A stretch of DNA of 64,000 bases from DAOTUB01 sp034437455. GTDB taxonomy: Bacteria > Chloroflexota > Anaerolineae > B4-G1. This document shows positions 7,588 to 16,011 of this stretch, piece after piece. The position numbers and the translations under genes were made by a program. The notes beneath the pieces were generated by a model. It had not been told where the DNA came from, did not search any database, and was given only the letters and a program-made list of their open reading frames with translations. Position 1 is the stretch's first letter. The number at the start of each line of letters is the position of its first letter. The stretch lies in contig DAOTUB010000225.1 in the NCBI GenBank assembly GCA_034437455.1, forward strand, positions 62,001 to 126,000, read 5' to 3'.

Positions 7588-8286
7588 TCACGCCAATCGT
7601 GCCAGCAGAATGCCGAACTCGTACAGCAACAGAAAAGGGATCATGATCAGCAGCATATTGATCGGATCGGTGGTGGGGGTGATGACCGCCGCGCCGGCGG
7701 CCGCGCCGACGATGACGATGCGCCGCGCGCTGGCGAACCCCTGGTGGGTGACGACGCCCAGTTTGGCCAAAAAGTACATCACCAGGGGCGTCTCGAACAC
7801 CAGACCGGCCCAGAGCAGGATGTTGCTGACGAAGGAGATGTAGCGGTCAATCGAGTACCGCTGTTCGACGAGACCGGACAAAAAGCCCTGGAGGAAAGGG
7901 ATCGCAGCCGGGAGCAGCACCCTGGCGGCAAAGACCACTCCAGCGGCGAAACTCAACGCGGCCAGCGGCGCGCCGATGATGATGTACCGTTTTTCGCGGG
8001 ACTCCAGGCCGGGGGCTGCAAATTGGAACAACTGGTACACGAGCACCGGCATAGAAAAAACGATTCCCAGCACGATAGAGACTTTGAAAAAGACCGCCGT
8101 GGTTTCGGTGGGCGCGATGGCCATAGGCGACTGATCGCCGAGCGGGGCGACCAGCGTCTCAAGCACCCGAGGTGTGAGAAACGTGCCTATCACCACCCCA
8201 ACGACGAGCGCAATGATCGCTTTCAGGAGACGCTGGCGTAGCTCATCCAGGTGATCGAGAAGCGTCATGGGCGTTTGATTCGTCAT
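7588..8286 (-). CDS. tatC: Sec-independent translocase TatC
   Basis: A 232-residue six-helix membrane protein that binds twin-arginine signals. Typical features are the N-terminal LLDHLDELRQRLLKAI (TatC hallmark), the periplasmic PLGDQSPMAIAPTETTAVFFK loop start and the conserved FQFAAPGLESREKR region. Its start overlaps the tatA stop by 4 bp (ATGA), so the two are translationally coupled. The L,D-transpeptidase downstream has a Tat-like signal and may be a client. Confidence 0.95.
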   Translation of the reverse strand: MTNQTPMTLLDHLDELRQRLLKAIIALVVGVVIGTFLTPRVLETLVAPLGDQSPMAIAPTETTAVFFKVSIVLGIVFSMPVLVYQLFQFAAPGLESREKRYIIIGAPLAALSFAAGVVFAARVLLPAAIPFLQGFLSGLVEQRYSIDRYISFVSNILLWAGLVFETPLVMYFLAKLGVVTHQGFASARRIVIVGAAAGAAVITPTTDPINMLLIMIPFLLLYEFGILLARLA

Positions 8287-8537
8287 TCCGTCTTTGTCCC
8301 TGGCTCGTCTCGCGCCACGCCATCGATCACGCCTTCGATGCTTTCTCTCGTCTCACGCTCGGTGGCGGCCATCTCGGCCTGGATGGTGGAGGTAAACTCG
8401 TTCGACATCCTGCGCAATTGGCGGGAGAGACGGCCAAACGAGCGAGCCATCTCCACCATCCGCTCCGGGCCGACCACCAAGATCGCGATGGCCAGAATCA
8501 ACATCAATTCCCACGTGCCGACGTTCAGAAAATTCAC
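8283..8537 (-). CDS. tatA: TatA/TatB-type translocase subunit
   Basis: An 84-residue protein with a short periplasmic N-terminus, one membrane helix (LMLILAIAILVVGPERM), the conserved hinge (GPERM rather than FGP-x-K of classical TatA), then an amphipathic helix and charged tail. The Glu in the N-terminal part (GTWELML) and the GPER hinge lean toward TatB. A single A/B-type subunit next to tatC is common in phyla with minimal Tat systems. It starts with GTG, overlapping the nusB stop by 4 bp (GTGA). Confidence 0.88.
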   Translation of the reverse strand: MNFLNVGTWELMLILAIAILVVGPERMVEMARSFGRLSRQLRRMSNEFTSTIQAEMAATERETRESIEGVIDGVARDEPGTKTE

Positions 8538-8992
8538 TCCGGATATCTCCGCTTTTTCCCTTCTGTATCCTGGACGACTTGTACGATGGCCTCTTTACGT
8601 TCTACCAAAGCGCCGAGCACGCCGTTCACAAAGCGGGGGGCGCTATCGGAACCAAAGATCTTGGCTAATTCGACAGCCTCGTTGATAGCCACTTTAACGG
8701 GCGTTCCGCCATCCACGGCGAATTCAAAGATCGCCATGCGGAGGATGTTGCAATCGACGTAGGCCATCTGTTCCAGCGGCCATTCAGGGGCATAGCGGTG
8801 TATGAAATCGTCGAGCACCGTCTTGTGCTGGAGGACGCCATGTACCAGATGACGACTGAAGGCCGCGTAGGATGCCGGCAATCGAGCATTGGAAAGTTGC
8901 TGGTCCAACACAATGGCAGGAGCGTGGTGCACACAATCAATCTCGTATAGCACCTGCAACGCCACAGTGCGCGCCTGACGGCGGCCCTTCAC
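8534..8992 (-). CDS. nusB: Transcription antitermination factor NusB
   Basis: A 152-residue NusB, which with NusE (S10) binds boxA RNA in rRNA antitermination complexes. Matches include the N-terminal RRQARTVALQVLYEID, FIHRYAPEWPLEQMAYVDCN, ILRMAIFEF, the helix VAINEAVELAKIFGSDSAPR and the C-terminal FVNGVLGALVE. The start is GTG at 8992 behind GGGAGG. It sits between an Asp23 gene and tatA, translationally coupled to tatA. This Asp23-NusB order is also common in Firmicutes. Confidence 0.95.
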   Translation of the reverse strand: MKGRRQARTVALQVLYEIDCVHHAPAIVLDQQLSNARLPASYAAFSRHLVHGVLQHKTVLDDFIHRYAPEWPLEQMAYVDCNILRMAIFEFAVDGGTPVKVAINEAVELAKIFGSDSAPRFVNGVLGALVERKEAIVQVVQDTEGKKRRYPE

Positions 8993-9052
8993 CGTTGGGA
9001 GCCTCCCTATCGTGGCTTGTTTTCTCTTCGAGCGCCTGATCCCGTAGGAGCA

Positions 9053-9388
9053 CTAGCCCTTACGGGGATAGGCCACATCCTCAATGTACACGTCAACAGA
9101 CTGGACTTGCACACCAACCATATCCTGGAGTACACGGGTGACCTCAGCCTGGATCTGGCGACCCACGCCAAGCATATTGACGTCTGGCTCGGTCACGACG
9201 TGTAGCGTTACCCAAACGTTATCTCCAGTGACTTTGACTTCCACGCCATTTTGTTGCAGGAGACGCCGCACCCCCAGTGGAGAGGTCAGACGAGCCACGC
9301 CTGGTATAGCCAACGTCGTGAGGCGGGCAGTCGTCGTCAGCACATCTGGTGCAATGATGATCTTGCCGAGCTTGGGCTGGGTTTCCAT
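9053..9388 (-). CDS. Asp23/Gls24 family envelope-stress protein (copy 2)
   Basis: A 111-residue Asp23/Gls24 domain protein with the family sequence GKIIIAPDVLTTTARLTTLA, IPGVARL near the start, VEVKVTGDNVWVTLHVV in the middle and ITRVLQDMVGVQVQSVDVYI-like strands at the end (here VTRVLQDMVGVQVQSVDVYI). Members associate with the membrane through partners or act near fatty-acid synthesis genes. Here it lies between fabG and nusB. A second, divergent paralogue is at 18676-19029, at the head of the same minus-strand run. Confidence 0.88.
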   Translation of the reverse strand: METQPKLGKIIIAPDVLTTTARLTTLAIPGVARLTSPLGVRRLLQQNGVEVKVTGDNVWVTLHVVTEPDVNMLGVGRQIQAEVTRVLQDMVGVQVQSVDVYIEDVAYPRKG

Positions 9389-9413
9389 TTGCGTCCCCTT
9401 ACCGACTACTCTT

Positions 9414-10160
9414 TCACATCACCAGTCCGCCGTCAACGGTCAGCACCTCGCCGGTGATGAAAGAAGCTGCATCAGAAGCCAGGAAAGCAACCGCGTGAGC
9501 CACTTCCTCTGGCTTTCCTATCCGCCCCAAAGGCGTCAACCCCACGACCTGTTCCTTCCATTCATCCGGCATATCGTCGGTCAGTGCGGTGGATATAAAC
9601 CCTGGCGCGACAGCGTTCACCGTGACGTTGCGGGAGCCAACCTCCTTGGCTAACGCCTTGGTGAAGCCGATGAGACCGGCCTTGGAGGAAGAGTAATTCG
9701 TCTGGCCCGCCTGTCCGGTCACTCCAGAGACGGAGGCGATGTTGACAATGCGTCCGTAACGCTGTTTCATCATCGCGCGGACGACGGACCGGGAACAATT
9801 GAAGGCTCCCTTGAGATTGATGTTGAGCACCAGGTCCCAATTCGCCTCCGTCATCCGCATGATCAGATCGTCGCGGGTGATGCCAGCGTTGTTGACCAGG
9901 ATGTCGACGCGCCCAAACTCGGCGATGGCGCGATCGATCATGGCCTTGGCGCTATCGCTGTCGGCCACGTCCACCTGCACCGCGAGCGTGCGCTGACCGG
10001 TGTCGGCGGCGATTTCCGCGGCGGTAGCCTCGGCCTTTTCCATTTGCAAATCGGCTATCACGATGTGGGCGCCCGCTTGGGCCAGCGTCTTGGCGATGGC
10101 CTTGCCGATGCCTTGCGCAGAGCCGGTGACGACGGCGACTTTGTCGGTGAGTTCGATCAT
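9414..10160 (-). CDS. fabG: 3-oxoacyl-[ACP] reductase FabG
   Basis: A 248-residue short-chain dehydrogenase that reduces 3-oxoacyl-ACP with NADPH in fatty-acid elongation. The cofactor motif is TGSAQGIGKAIA (residues 12-23), NNAG is at 90-93, and the catalytic triad is Ser143 (NIASVSG), Tyr156 and Lys160 (YSSSK). The C-terminus ends EVLTVDGGLVM, typical of FabG. Its position directly after fabD, plus the rpmF-fabD-fabG order, supports the fatty-acid role over other SDR functions. The start ATG at 10160 follows GAGAGGG. Confidence 0.94.
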   Translation of the reverse strand: MIELTDKVAVVTGSAQGIGKAIAKTLAQAGAHIVIADLQMEKAEATAAEIAADTGQRTLAVQVDVADSDSAKAMIDRAIAEFGRVDILVNNAGITRDDLIMRMTEANWDLVLNINLKGAFNCSRSVVRAMMKQRYGRIVNIASVSGVTGQAGQTNYSSSKAGLIGFTKALAKEVGSRNVTVNAVAPGFISTALTDDMPDEWKEQVVGLTPLGRIGKPEEVAHAVAFLASDAASFITGEVLTVDGGLVM

Positions 10161-10210
10161 ATATTTCCCTCTCTCGATCAGATTCAGCTTTGCGTTTATA
10201 CTATGATTTC

Positions 10211-11140
10211 CTATATCTCTCGCCCCAGAGCTTGGGTGGTAGTCACTCTCTCCACCGACCGGTCTATACGGCGCAACAGACCGGTGAGCACTTCCTTGGG
10301 GCCGATCTCGACGAAACGGGTCACTCCCTGGTCGATCATCCAGCGCACCGATTCGGTCCAGCGCACGGGCGAGGTGAGTTGTCGTCCCAGCGCCTCGCGG
10401 ATCTCGTCGGGTTCGGTGAGTGGGCCGGCGACGGCGTTCGCCACGAGCGGGATGTTGGGCTTGCGGAACGGCGTCGCGTCGAGAGCGTGACGGAACTCGT
10501 CGGCGGCTTGCGCCATCAAAGGAGAGTGGGCCGCGATGCTGATGGCCAGCCGGACTATTTTTTTGGCTCCTTGCCCCTTTGCCAGTTCCATTGCCTGCTC
10601 CAGCGCATCCGACGCCCCGGAGATGACGAGCTGGCCAGGGCAGTTGTCGTTAGCCACGCCGACGTATTCTTCGCTCTGCTCCCGCACTGTGGCGCAGAGC
10701 GACTCCAGCGATTCTCTCTCCAACCCGATTACGGCTGCCATTCCACCCGGGCTGTGCTCGTCGGCCTGTTTCATCAGGCGACCACGCTCCCGCACCAGCC
10801 TCAACCCGTCCTCGAAAGAGAGCGCGCCCGCTGCTACCAGCGCGCTGAACTCTCCCATGCTGTGGCCAGCGACGTAGAGGGGAACGTTTTCTTTCCCTTG
10901 TTCTTCCAGCGCGCGCAGCACGGCTACGCTGACGACGAGTATGGCCGGCTGTGTGTTAAAAGTGTCGTTCAGCTTTTCATCGGGACCGTCGAAGCATAGT
11001 TGCGACAAGGCAAAGCCCAGGATACCGTCAGCCTGGGCAAATACAGCCTGGGCCGAAGGATAGGTGGCACACAACTCGCTCCCCATTCCCACGTATTGGG
11101 AACCCTGGCCCGGAAACAGATAGGCGCACCGATTTGCCAA
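10211..11140 (-). CDS. fabD: Malonyl-CoA:ACP transacylase FabD
   Basis: A 309-residue enzyme that loads malonyl onto acyl carrier protein. It has the oxyanion GQGSQYVGMG near the N-terminus, the nucleophile motif GHSMGEF (Ser94) and the conserved IAAHSPLM His region. It starts with TTG at 11140, preceded by GGAGGTG with good spacing. It follows rpmF and precedes fabG. The plsX gene that often lies between rpmF and fabD is absent here. Confidence 0.95.
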   Translation of the reverse strand: MANRCAYLFPGQGSQYVGMGSELCATYPSAQAVFAQADGILGFALSQLCFDGPDEKLNDTFNTQPAILVVSVAVLRALEEQGKENVPLYVAGHSMGEFSALVAAGALSFEDGLRLVRERGRLMKQADEHSPGGMAAVIGLERESLESLCATVREQSEEYVGVANDNCPGQLVISGASDALEQAMELAKGQGAKKIVRLAISIAAHSPLMAQAADEFRHALDATPFRKPNIPLVANAVAGPLTEPDEIREALGRQLTSPVRWTESVRWMIDQGVTRFVEIGPKEVLTGLLRRIDRSVERVTTTQALGREI

Positions 11141-11198
11141 TGGGCACCTCCAGAAGGATGTAAAATGTCAAGCCCGATCACGTGCGGGCAAAACGCCG

Positions 11199-11384
11199 TT
11201 ATTCTTCTACGATCTCGATGATCTGAGCGCCCCGATAGGTGCCACAGGCTGGACATACGTGGTGGGGTCGCTTTGGCGCGCCGCACTCTGGACAAGTCAC
11301 CAGATTTTTGGGCCTTAATTTCCACTGACTGCTGCGCTTCCGCCCGCGGGATTTGGATATTCGTACTTTGGGTACTGCCCCCAT
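11199..11384 (-). CDS. rpmF: 50S ribosomal protein L32
   Basis: A 61-residue L32 with the typical basic start (MGAVPKVRISKSRGRKRSSQ), then LRPKNLVTCPECGAPKRPHH and VCPACGTYRG: two CxxC pairs forming the zinc ribbon (C+ form). Linkage of rpmF to fatty-acid synthesis genes is widely conserved and is seen here with fabD and fabG downstream. GGAG precedes the ATG at 11384. Confidence 0.96.
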   Translation of the reverse strand: MGAVPKVRISKSRGRKRSSQWKLRPKNLVTCPECGAPKRPHHVCPACGTYRGAQIIEIVEE

Positions 11385-11462
11385 GATTTTCTCACACTCC
11401 TTAAATTCGATTTTGTGTGCATCGTTGCACGGGGCCTATTATAGAGGCGAGCGGTGAACATG

Positions 11463-11987
11463 TCAAGGCGCTGCGCTGCTTTTTTCCTCGGCAGGCGTCT
11501 CTTCGACAGCGGGTTCTGGCTGCGGATTTTTCTCCACGCCTCTTCGCTCGGCCTCGATGCTGCGGATGCCGTTTTCGATCACCGTCAGGGTGCGCCTCAG
11601 TTTTTGCTCCAGATCGCAGAGGACGTCAAACGCATATTCGTCGGCGCCAGCGCGGATCTCTGCCACCTCTTGTTTAGCTCGCTCGCGGGCGGCGGCGGCT
11701 CGTTTCTCGGCGTCCTGCATGATGACGTGGTCCGCCGCCATTCGGGCTGCTTCGCTGCGCGCCAGTTCGACGATACGCTCCGCTTCTTCGTGGGCCTGGG
11801 CTATCGTGCGTTCCTTCTCGCGAAAGACCCGCTCGGCGCGCCGAACTTCTTCGGGGATCGAGATGCGCATCTGATCGATCAGAGGCCAGACGCGACGCTC
11901 GTCCACCAGCCGCACGTCGCTGAAGGGTACCTGTTTGCTTCCCTTGATGATTTCTTCCAGACGGTCTATCAGATGCAAAATATCCAT
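11463..11987 (-). CDS. Coiled-coil SepIVA/DivIVA-like protein next to coaD
   Basis: A 174-residue, mostly helical protein. It begins MDILHLIDRLEEIIKGSKQV, then IDQMRISIPEEVRRAERVF, followed by a long Ala/Glu/Arg coiled coil (about residues 60-150) and a Pro/Glu/Ala tail. Layout and position beside coaD resemble mycobacterial SepIVA and the DivIVA-like proteins found there. Such proteins organise cell-envelope growth and septation. Automatic pipelines may call it ATP synthase subunit b because of the coiled coil, but no other ATP synthase genes are present. GGAGG precedes the ATG. Confidence 0.65.
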   Translation of the reverse strand: MDILHLIDRLEEIIKGSKQVPFSDVRLVDERRVWPLIDQMRISIPEEVRRAERVFREKERTIAQAHEEAERIVELARSEAARMAADHVIMQDAEKRAAAARERAKQEVAEIRAGADEYAFDVLCDLEQKLRRTLTVIENGIRSIEAERRGVEKNPQPEPAVEETPAEEKSSAAP

Positions 11988-11999
11988 ATCGGCCTCCGA

Positions 12000-12078
12000 G
12001 GTTAGTGGTTAGTAGCCAGTAGTTCGTGGCTAGAATTGGAGAACTATTTGCTAACTAACGACTAGCGACTAACAACTG
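12000..12078. repeat. Degenerate TTAGT-rich inverted repeat
   Basis: The gap between coaD and the coiled-coil gene is filled with repeats of GTTAGTGGTTAGTAG type on the left and CTAACTAACGACTAGCGACT type on the right, giving a loose inverted repeat. Similar sequence lies at 16894-16946 and, more degenerate, at about 18627-18660 and 33183-33208. Confidence 0.5.
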
Positions 12079-12081
12079 ATG

Positions 12082-12609
12082 CTAATCGCGCAGTGAGACG
12101 AGTGGCACGGGCTCGTGGTTCTTTTCGCGTTCTTGCCGCTTCGCGTCCAGCGCAGCCGCGACGTGCGGTGGGGCCATTTTGCTCACGTCGCCCTTCAGCA
12201 GTGCCACCTCTTTGACGATGCTCGAACTGAGAAAGGCATGGGCCTGGCGCGTCATCAGGCAGACGAACTCGATCTCTGGCGCCAGTTGGCGGTTGGTGAG
12301 CGCCATCTGGTACTCCCACTCGAAATCGGAAATGACGCGCAGTCCGCGCACGACGGCCTGCGCTCCAACCTGGCGCGCGAACTCGACGGTCAGTCCACCG
12401 TAAGAAGTCACGCGCACATTGGGCAGATCGGCAAGGGCCTTCTTCGCCAGCACGACGCGCTCCTCGATGGTGAACATCAGGTTCTTTGCCGGTCGGTTGT
12501 AGACGGCGACCACCAATTCGTCAAAGATGTGGGCTGAGCGAGTGGCAATGTCCACGTGCCCCAGGTGAATCGGATCAAAGGTGCCGGGGTAGATAGCGAT
12601 GTGATTCAA
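12082..12609 (-). CDS. coaD: Phosphopantetheine adenylyltransferase
   Basis: A 175-residue nucleotidyltransferase performing the penultimate step of coenzyme A synthesis (4'-phosphopantetheine + ATP to dephospho-CoA). The N-terminal AIYPGTFDPIHLGHVDI contains the HxGH nucleotide-binding motif. VVRGLRVISDFEWEYQMALT and the C-terminal AFLSSSIVKEVALLKGDVS are family hallmarks. It starts with TTG, overlapping the recG stop by 4 bp. The basic tail (KRQEREKNHEPVP) is slightly longer than usual. CoA supply fits the neighbouring fatty-acid genes. Confidence 0.95.
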   Translation of the reverse strand: MNHIAIYPGTFDPIHLGHVDIATRSAHIFDELVVAVYNRPAKNLMFTIEERVVLAKKALADLPNVRVTSYGGLTVEFARQVGAQAVVRGLRVISDFEWEYQMALTNRQLAPEIEFVCLMTRQAHAFLSSSIVKEVALLKGDVSKMAPPHVAAALDAKRQEREKNHEPVPLVSLRD

Positions 12610-15125
12610 CTGATCTCTCCTTCTTCTTGCCAGAATCGCGCCACCCGCCGGGCGAGCAGACGATTACGCGGGTCGGTCAGTTCTGGGTCGGTTTTGAAAA
12701 AGCGACGGGCGGCCTCACGGGCGGCTTCGACCAGTCGCAAGTTGGTGATGTGGGCCAGTTTAAGCTCTGGAAAGCCCGACTGACGGACGCCCATGAACTC
12801 GCCCGGTCCGCGCATCTCCAGGTCCTTCTGCGCCAGCGCGAACCCGTCGGTGGTGGCCTCGACTGCTTGGAGTCGCTCCTGTGCTTCGGGCGACGAGGTG
12901 TCCGAGACGAGCAGGCAGTAGGAGGCGTGCTCACCCCGGCCCACGCGGCCCCGGAACTGGTGAAGTTGCGCCAGACCAAAGCGGTCGGCTCCCTCGATGA
13001 GCATCACCGTGGCATTGGGCACGTCTATGCCCACCTCAATGACCGAAGTGGCGACCAGGATGTCCAGTTCCCCCTGGGCGAAGCGGGCCATCGTCGCTTC
13101 CTTCTCCTCGCCCTTCATCTGCCCGTGCAACAGGCCCAGCCGCAGGTCGGGGAAGACGTACTTCTGAAGCCGTCGGTGTTCGTCCACGGCGGCCCTGGCC
13201 TCGACCTTTTCCGACTCTTCGACCAGGGGGCAGATGATGAACGTCTGGCGGCCTTTTTCTACCTGGCTGCGCACAAAGGCATAGGCCCGTTCCCGCTCGG
13301 TGGGCAGAATCAAGCGGGTCACGACGGGTTGGCGTCCCGGCGGCATCTCGTCGATCACTGACACGTCCAGGTGTCCCCAGACGGTCAACTGGAGAGAGCG
13401 GGGGATGGGTGTGGCGGTCATCACCAGCAAGTGCGGGTTGTATTCGGCCAGGGCCTCAGCCTCTACGTCTTTTATGCCCTCTACGGGCCCCTGCCCCGTA
13501 GTGGCAGGGGCCTCTACGGGACCCTGCCCCGTAGTGGCAGGGGCCTCTACGGGACCCTGCCCCTTTTGCCGCAGCGCGGCCCGTTGCTCCACGCCGAAGC
13601 GGTGCTGCTCGTCGATCACCGCCAGCGCCAGGTTCTTGAATTGCACGCCGGCCTGGATCAGCGCGTGAGTGCCGACGACGACGTCGACGCTGCCATCCTC
13701 CAGCCCGGCGAGGATCTCTTCTCGTTCCTGCCCGGTGATGCTGCCGGTGAGCAGGCGAACAGCTGGACCGCGCTCGCGCCCCGGCATTTCTCCCAAGAGA
13801 CGGCTCAGAGTCTGGTAGTGTTGCTCGGCCAGGATCTCGGTGGGAGCCATCAGCGCCGCCTGGGCGCCCGCGGCTACCGTCAGGGCCATCGCCGCCGCCG
13901 CGATGACGGTCTTGCCCGATCCCACGTCACCTTGCAGCAGCCGGTTCATCGGCTGGCTCGAGCGCAGATCGGCCACGATCTGTTGTAGTACTCGTTGTTG
14001 GGCCTGGGTCAGTTCGAACGGCAGACCGTGGATAAAATCGTGCAGCGTGGCATCGTCCACCGGCAAGGGTTTGCTGGATACCGAGCGCCACTGATGACGC
14101 TGGCGTAACATGCCGATCTGCAACACAAATAATTCGTCGAACGCCAGCCGGTGGCGCGCCTGTTCCAGCAACGTTTGGCTGTCGGGAAAGTGGGCCTGGA
14201 CGATAGTGGTCTCCAGGTCCAACAGATTTTCCTCCTGCCGCACCGGGGTCGGCAAATAGTCGGGCAACCGTTTGGACCAATACCCGACCGTCCGTTTCAT
14301 CAGATTGCGCAGCCACCGGGTATTAAGCCCGGCGGTGAGGGGATAGACCGGCACAATGCGAGCGGTATGGAGCAACTCTTTTTCCAACCGCTCCCACTCG
14401 GGGGAGTTGAAGCAGAGTTGTCCCAGGTATTCGTCCACCTTGCCGCTGACGACGATCTGCTGGCCGGGCTTGATTTTGTCGGCCAGGTAGGGTTGGTTGA
14501 ACCAGGCCACCTCGACAGTACCGGCTCCGTCGGAGAGCTCGGCTTTGAAGATTTTCCCGCCGCCTCGGGTCTTTTGTACGTACGCTTTCTGCACCTTGGC
14601 GATAATGGTCACCTCTTCGCCATATTCGAGCCGATTGATGGGCTTGAGTTGCGAGAAATCGTCGTAGCGGCGGGGCAGCAGGTAGAGCATATCGCGGATG
14701 GTGAGAACACCCAGTTTGGCCAGTCGCTTGGCTCGCTGCGGGCCTACACCGCGCAGCACGACGACCGAGGAATCGAGGCCGGTCCGTTCAGGGGACGGTT
14801 GAGTTCGCGGTTTTTTGGCGCGCTCTGGGCGCTCCACTCGTTTTTTCGCTTGCCCTGACTTTTCTTGGGACGGCGCTTCCTTGAGCGTCTCCAATAACAC
14901 CGACATCGCTTCTCGGCGAGCGGCAGGAGCGGGGAGGCTGCTGTAGGCGCGTAGCTGGTCGGCCACTTTTTGGATCCAACTGTCCGCCCCGGGTCCAAAG
15001 GCCCTTTGGGTCTCTCGCAGCCAGGTGTCTGTGTAACGGGCCAGGCCACCGACGACGGCCCGATCTTGATATTTCTCCCGCTCTAGCTGGAGGATCTTGG
15101 TCAGTCTTTCAATAGGTTTTGTCAT
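12606..15125 (-). CDS. recG: ATP-dependent DNA helicase RecG with repeat-derived insert
   Basis: An 839-residue RecG, which remodels stalled replication forks and Holliday junctions. An N-terminal helical extension of about 120 residues, common in this phylum, precedes the wedge/OB domain (VVLRGVGPQRAKRLAKLGV, LLPRRYDDFS). Helicase motifs are GDVGSGKT (Walker A), DEQHRFG (motif II), MTATPIPRSL (III), VEVGIDVPNATVMLIEGADR and QFRGRVGRG (V-VI). Between motifs II and III there is an extra stretch of about 40 residues, including QGPVEAPATTG repeats (residues 521-549) encoded by tandem hairpin repeats. The frame is kept, so the gene is probably functional. It is followed by coaD with a 4-bp overlap. 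Confidence 0.95.
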   Translation of the reverse strand: MTKPIERLTKILQLEREKYQDRAVVGGLARYTDTWLRETQRAFGPGADSWIQKVADQLRAYSSLPAPAARREAMSVLLETLKEAPSQEKSGQAKKRVERPERAKKPRTQPSPERTGLDSSVVVLRGVGPQRAKRLAKLGVLTIRDMLYLLPRRYDDFSQLKPINRLEYGEEVTIIAKVQKAYVQKTRGGGKIFKAELSDGAGTVEVAWFNQPYLADKIKPGQQIVVSGKVDEYLGQLCFNSPEWERLEKELLHTARIVPVYPLTAGLNTRWLRNLMKRTVGYWSKRLPDYLPTPVRQEENLLDLETTIVQAHFPDSQTLLEQARHRLAFDELFVLQIGMLRQRHQWRSVSSKPLPVDDATLHDFIHGLPFELTQAQQRVLQQIVADLRSSQPMNRLLQGDVGSGKTVIAAAAMALTVAAGAQAALMAPTEILAEQHYQTLSRLLGEMPGRERGPAVRLLTGSITGQEREEILAGLEDGSVDVVVGTHALIQAGVQFKNLALAVIDEQHRFGVEQRAALRQKGQGPVEAPATTGQGPVEAPATTGQGPVEGIKDVEAEALAEYNPHLLVMTATPIPRSLQLTVWGHLDVSVIDEMPPGRQPVVTRLILPTERERAYAFVRSQVEKGRQTFIICPLVEESEKVEARAAVDEHRRLQKYVFPDLRLGLLHGQMKGEEKEATMARFAQGELDILVATSVIEVGIDVPNATVMLIEGADRFGLAQLHQFRGRVGRGEHASYCLLVSDTSSPEAQERLQAVEATTDGFALAQKDLEMRGPGEFMGVRQSGFPELKLAHITNLRLVEAAREAARRFFKTDPELTDPRNRLLARRVARFWQEEGEIS
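13478..13563. repeat. Tandem GTAG-hairpin units inside recG
   Basis: Two identical 33-bp units (13498-13530 and 13531-13563) follow a partial unit (13478-13497). Each unit starts GTAG and holds a GGCAGGG/CCCTGCC stem around a 12-nt loop, the same GTAG-plus-hairpin form as the REP-like elements elsewhere in the window. Because 33 is a multiple of 3, each unit adds 11 residues (QGPVEAPATTG) to RecG without breaking the frame. Confidence 0.8.
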
Positions 15126-15126
15126 A

Positions 15127-16011
15127 TCAACTCGCAGTTACTGCAGCGACGCCCAGCCCTCGTGGTCCCACGTGAGCGCCGATGATCGTAGTGGTTAAAG
15201 TGGTGACGAGATGTTCAGGTGGACAGAGGTCTGCCAGGCGATCGCGCATCTGCTCTACCTCAGGAGCGCAACTGTGGAGGAGCGCCAAGCGTTCCAGCGG
15301 GCCTAATGCGCGCGTGAGTTCTTCCAACCGCTCGATGGCTCTCCGTCTCGTCCGCACCCGTCCCACATCCCTGACCTCGCCGAGCATCACCGCGATGATC
15401 GGCTTGATGCGCAGTATCTGGGCCGCTTTCGCCCGCGCCCAACTGACCCGTCCACTGCGGCGCAAATACTCCAGAGTGTCGAGCGCCGCGTAGACGTGCA
15501 CGCGGGGCTTGATGTGCTCGATCAGGGCCAGGATCTCCTGGGCGCTCTTGCCTTCGATGGCCGCTTCGGCTGCCGCGATGACGATCCATCCCAGCCCCAT
15601 TGTGACCTGCTCGGAGTCAACGACGTGTACGTTCACTTCTGGAACCTCTTGCGCCGCCAGGTGAGCGACGTTGTACATCCCGCTCAGGCGGCTCGAGACG
15701 ACGATGGCGATCACCTCGTCCGCCACGTCGCTCAAGTTACGATAGGCCGCACTGAATTCGTGGCTCGGCGGCACGGCGGTGGTCGGCACCATCGTCATCG
15801 CGGGCAGTTGGGCGTAGAATTTTTCTCGATCGAGTCTTGTTGAATGACGCTCCGAGCTCTGTGGAGGGGCCGTCACCGGCAAGGGTTCATCTCGATAGCT
15901 GTGCCCGTTCATCTGAACGTAGGCGGGCACGACGGTGATACGGAGCCGGGATGCTATCTCCGGGGGCACATCGGACGTGCTATCGGTGAGAATACGCACT
16001 TTATTTATCAA
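15127..16011 (-). CDS. DegV family fatty-acid-binding protein (FakB-like), copy 1
   Basis: A 294-residue DegV protein. The N-terminal VRILTDSTSDVPPEIASRL and VVPAYV are family hallmarks, and VPTTAVPPSHEFSAAYRNL contains the conserved TSxPSxxxF-like region. VVSSRLSGMYNVAHLAAQEV and VHVVDSEQVTMGLGWIV match the fatty-acid pocket and phosphorylation region of FakB proteins, which present fatty acids to the kinase FakA. It begins with TTG, overlapping the second DegV stop by 4 bp. Binding specificity cannot be told from sequence. Confidence 0.88.
   Translation of the reverse strand: MINKVRILTDSTSDVPPEIASRLRITVVPAYVQMNGHSYRDEPLPVTAPPQSSERHSTRLDREKFYAQLPAMTMVPTTAVPPSHEFSAAYRNLSDVADEVIAIVVSSRLSGMYNVAHLAAQEVPEVNVHVVDSEQVTMGLGWIVIAAAEAAIEGKSAQEILALIEHIKPRVHVYAALDTLEYLRRSGRVSWARAKAAQILRIKPIIAVMLGEVRDVGRVRTRRRAIERLEELTRALGPLERLALLHSCAPEVEQMRDRLADLCPPEHLVTTLTTTIIGAHVGPRGLGVAAVTAS

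Noticed and set aside
9041..9071. Imperfect hairpin (CCCGTA...TACGGG) at the end of the second Asp23 gene
   Set aside because: Only a 6-bp stem with mismatches and no T-run; it contains GTAG but does not fit the REP-like layout well enough to call.
11463..11987. Coiled-coil protein considered as ATP synthase subunit b
   Set aside because: No N-terminal membrane helix and no ATP synthase genes nearby; position beside coaD fits a SepIVA/DivIVA-like protein better.
13478..13563. Short tandem repeats considered as a possible CRISPR array
   Set aside because: Units are directly adjacent with no spacers, lie inside recG, and no cas genes are present.
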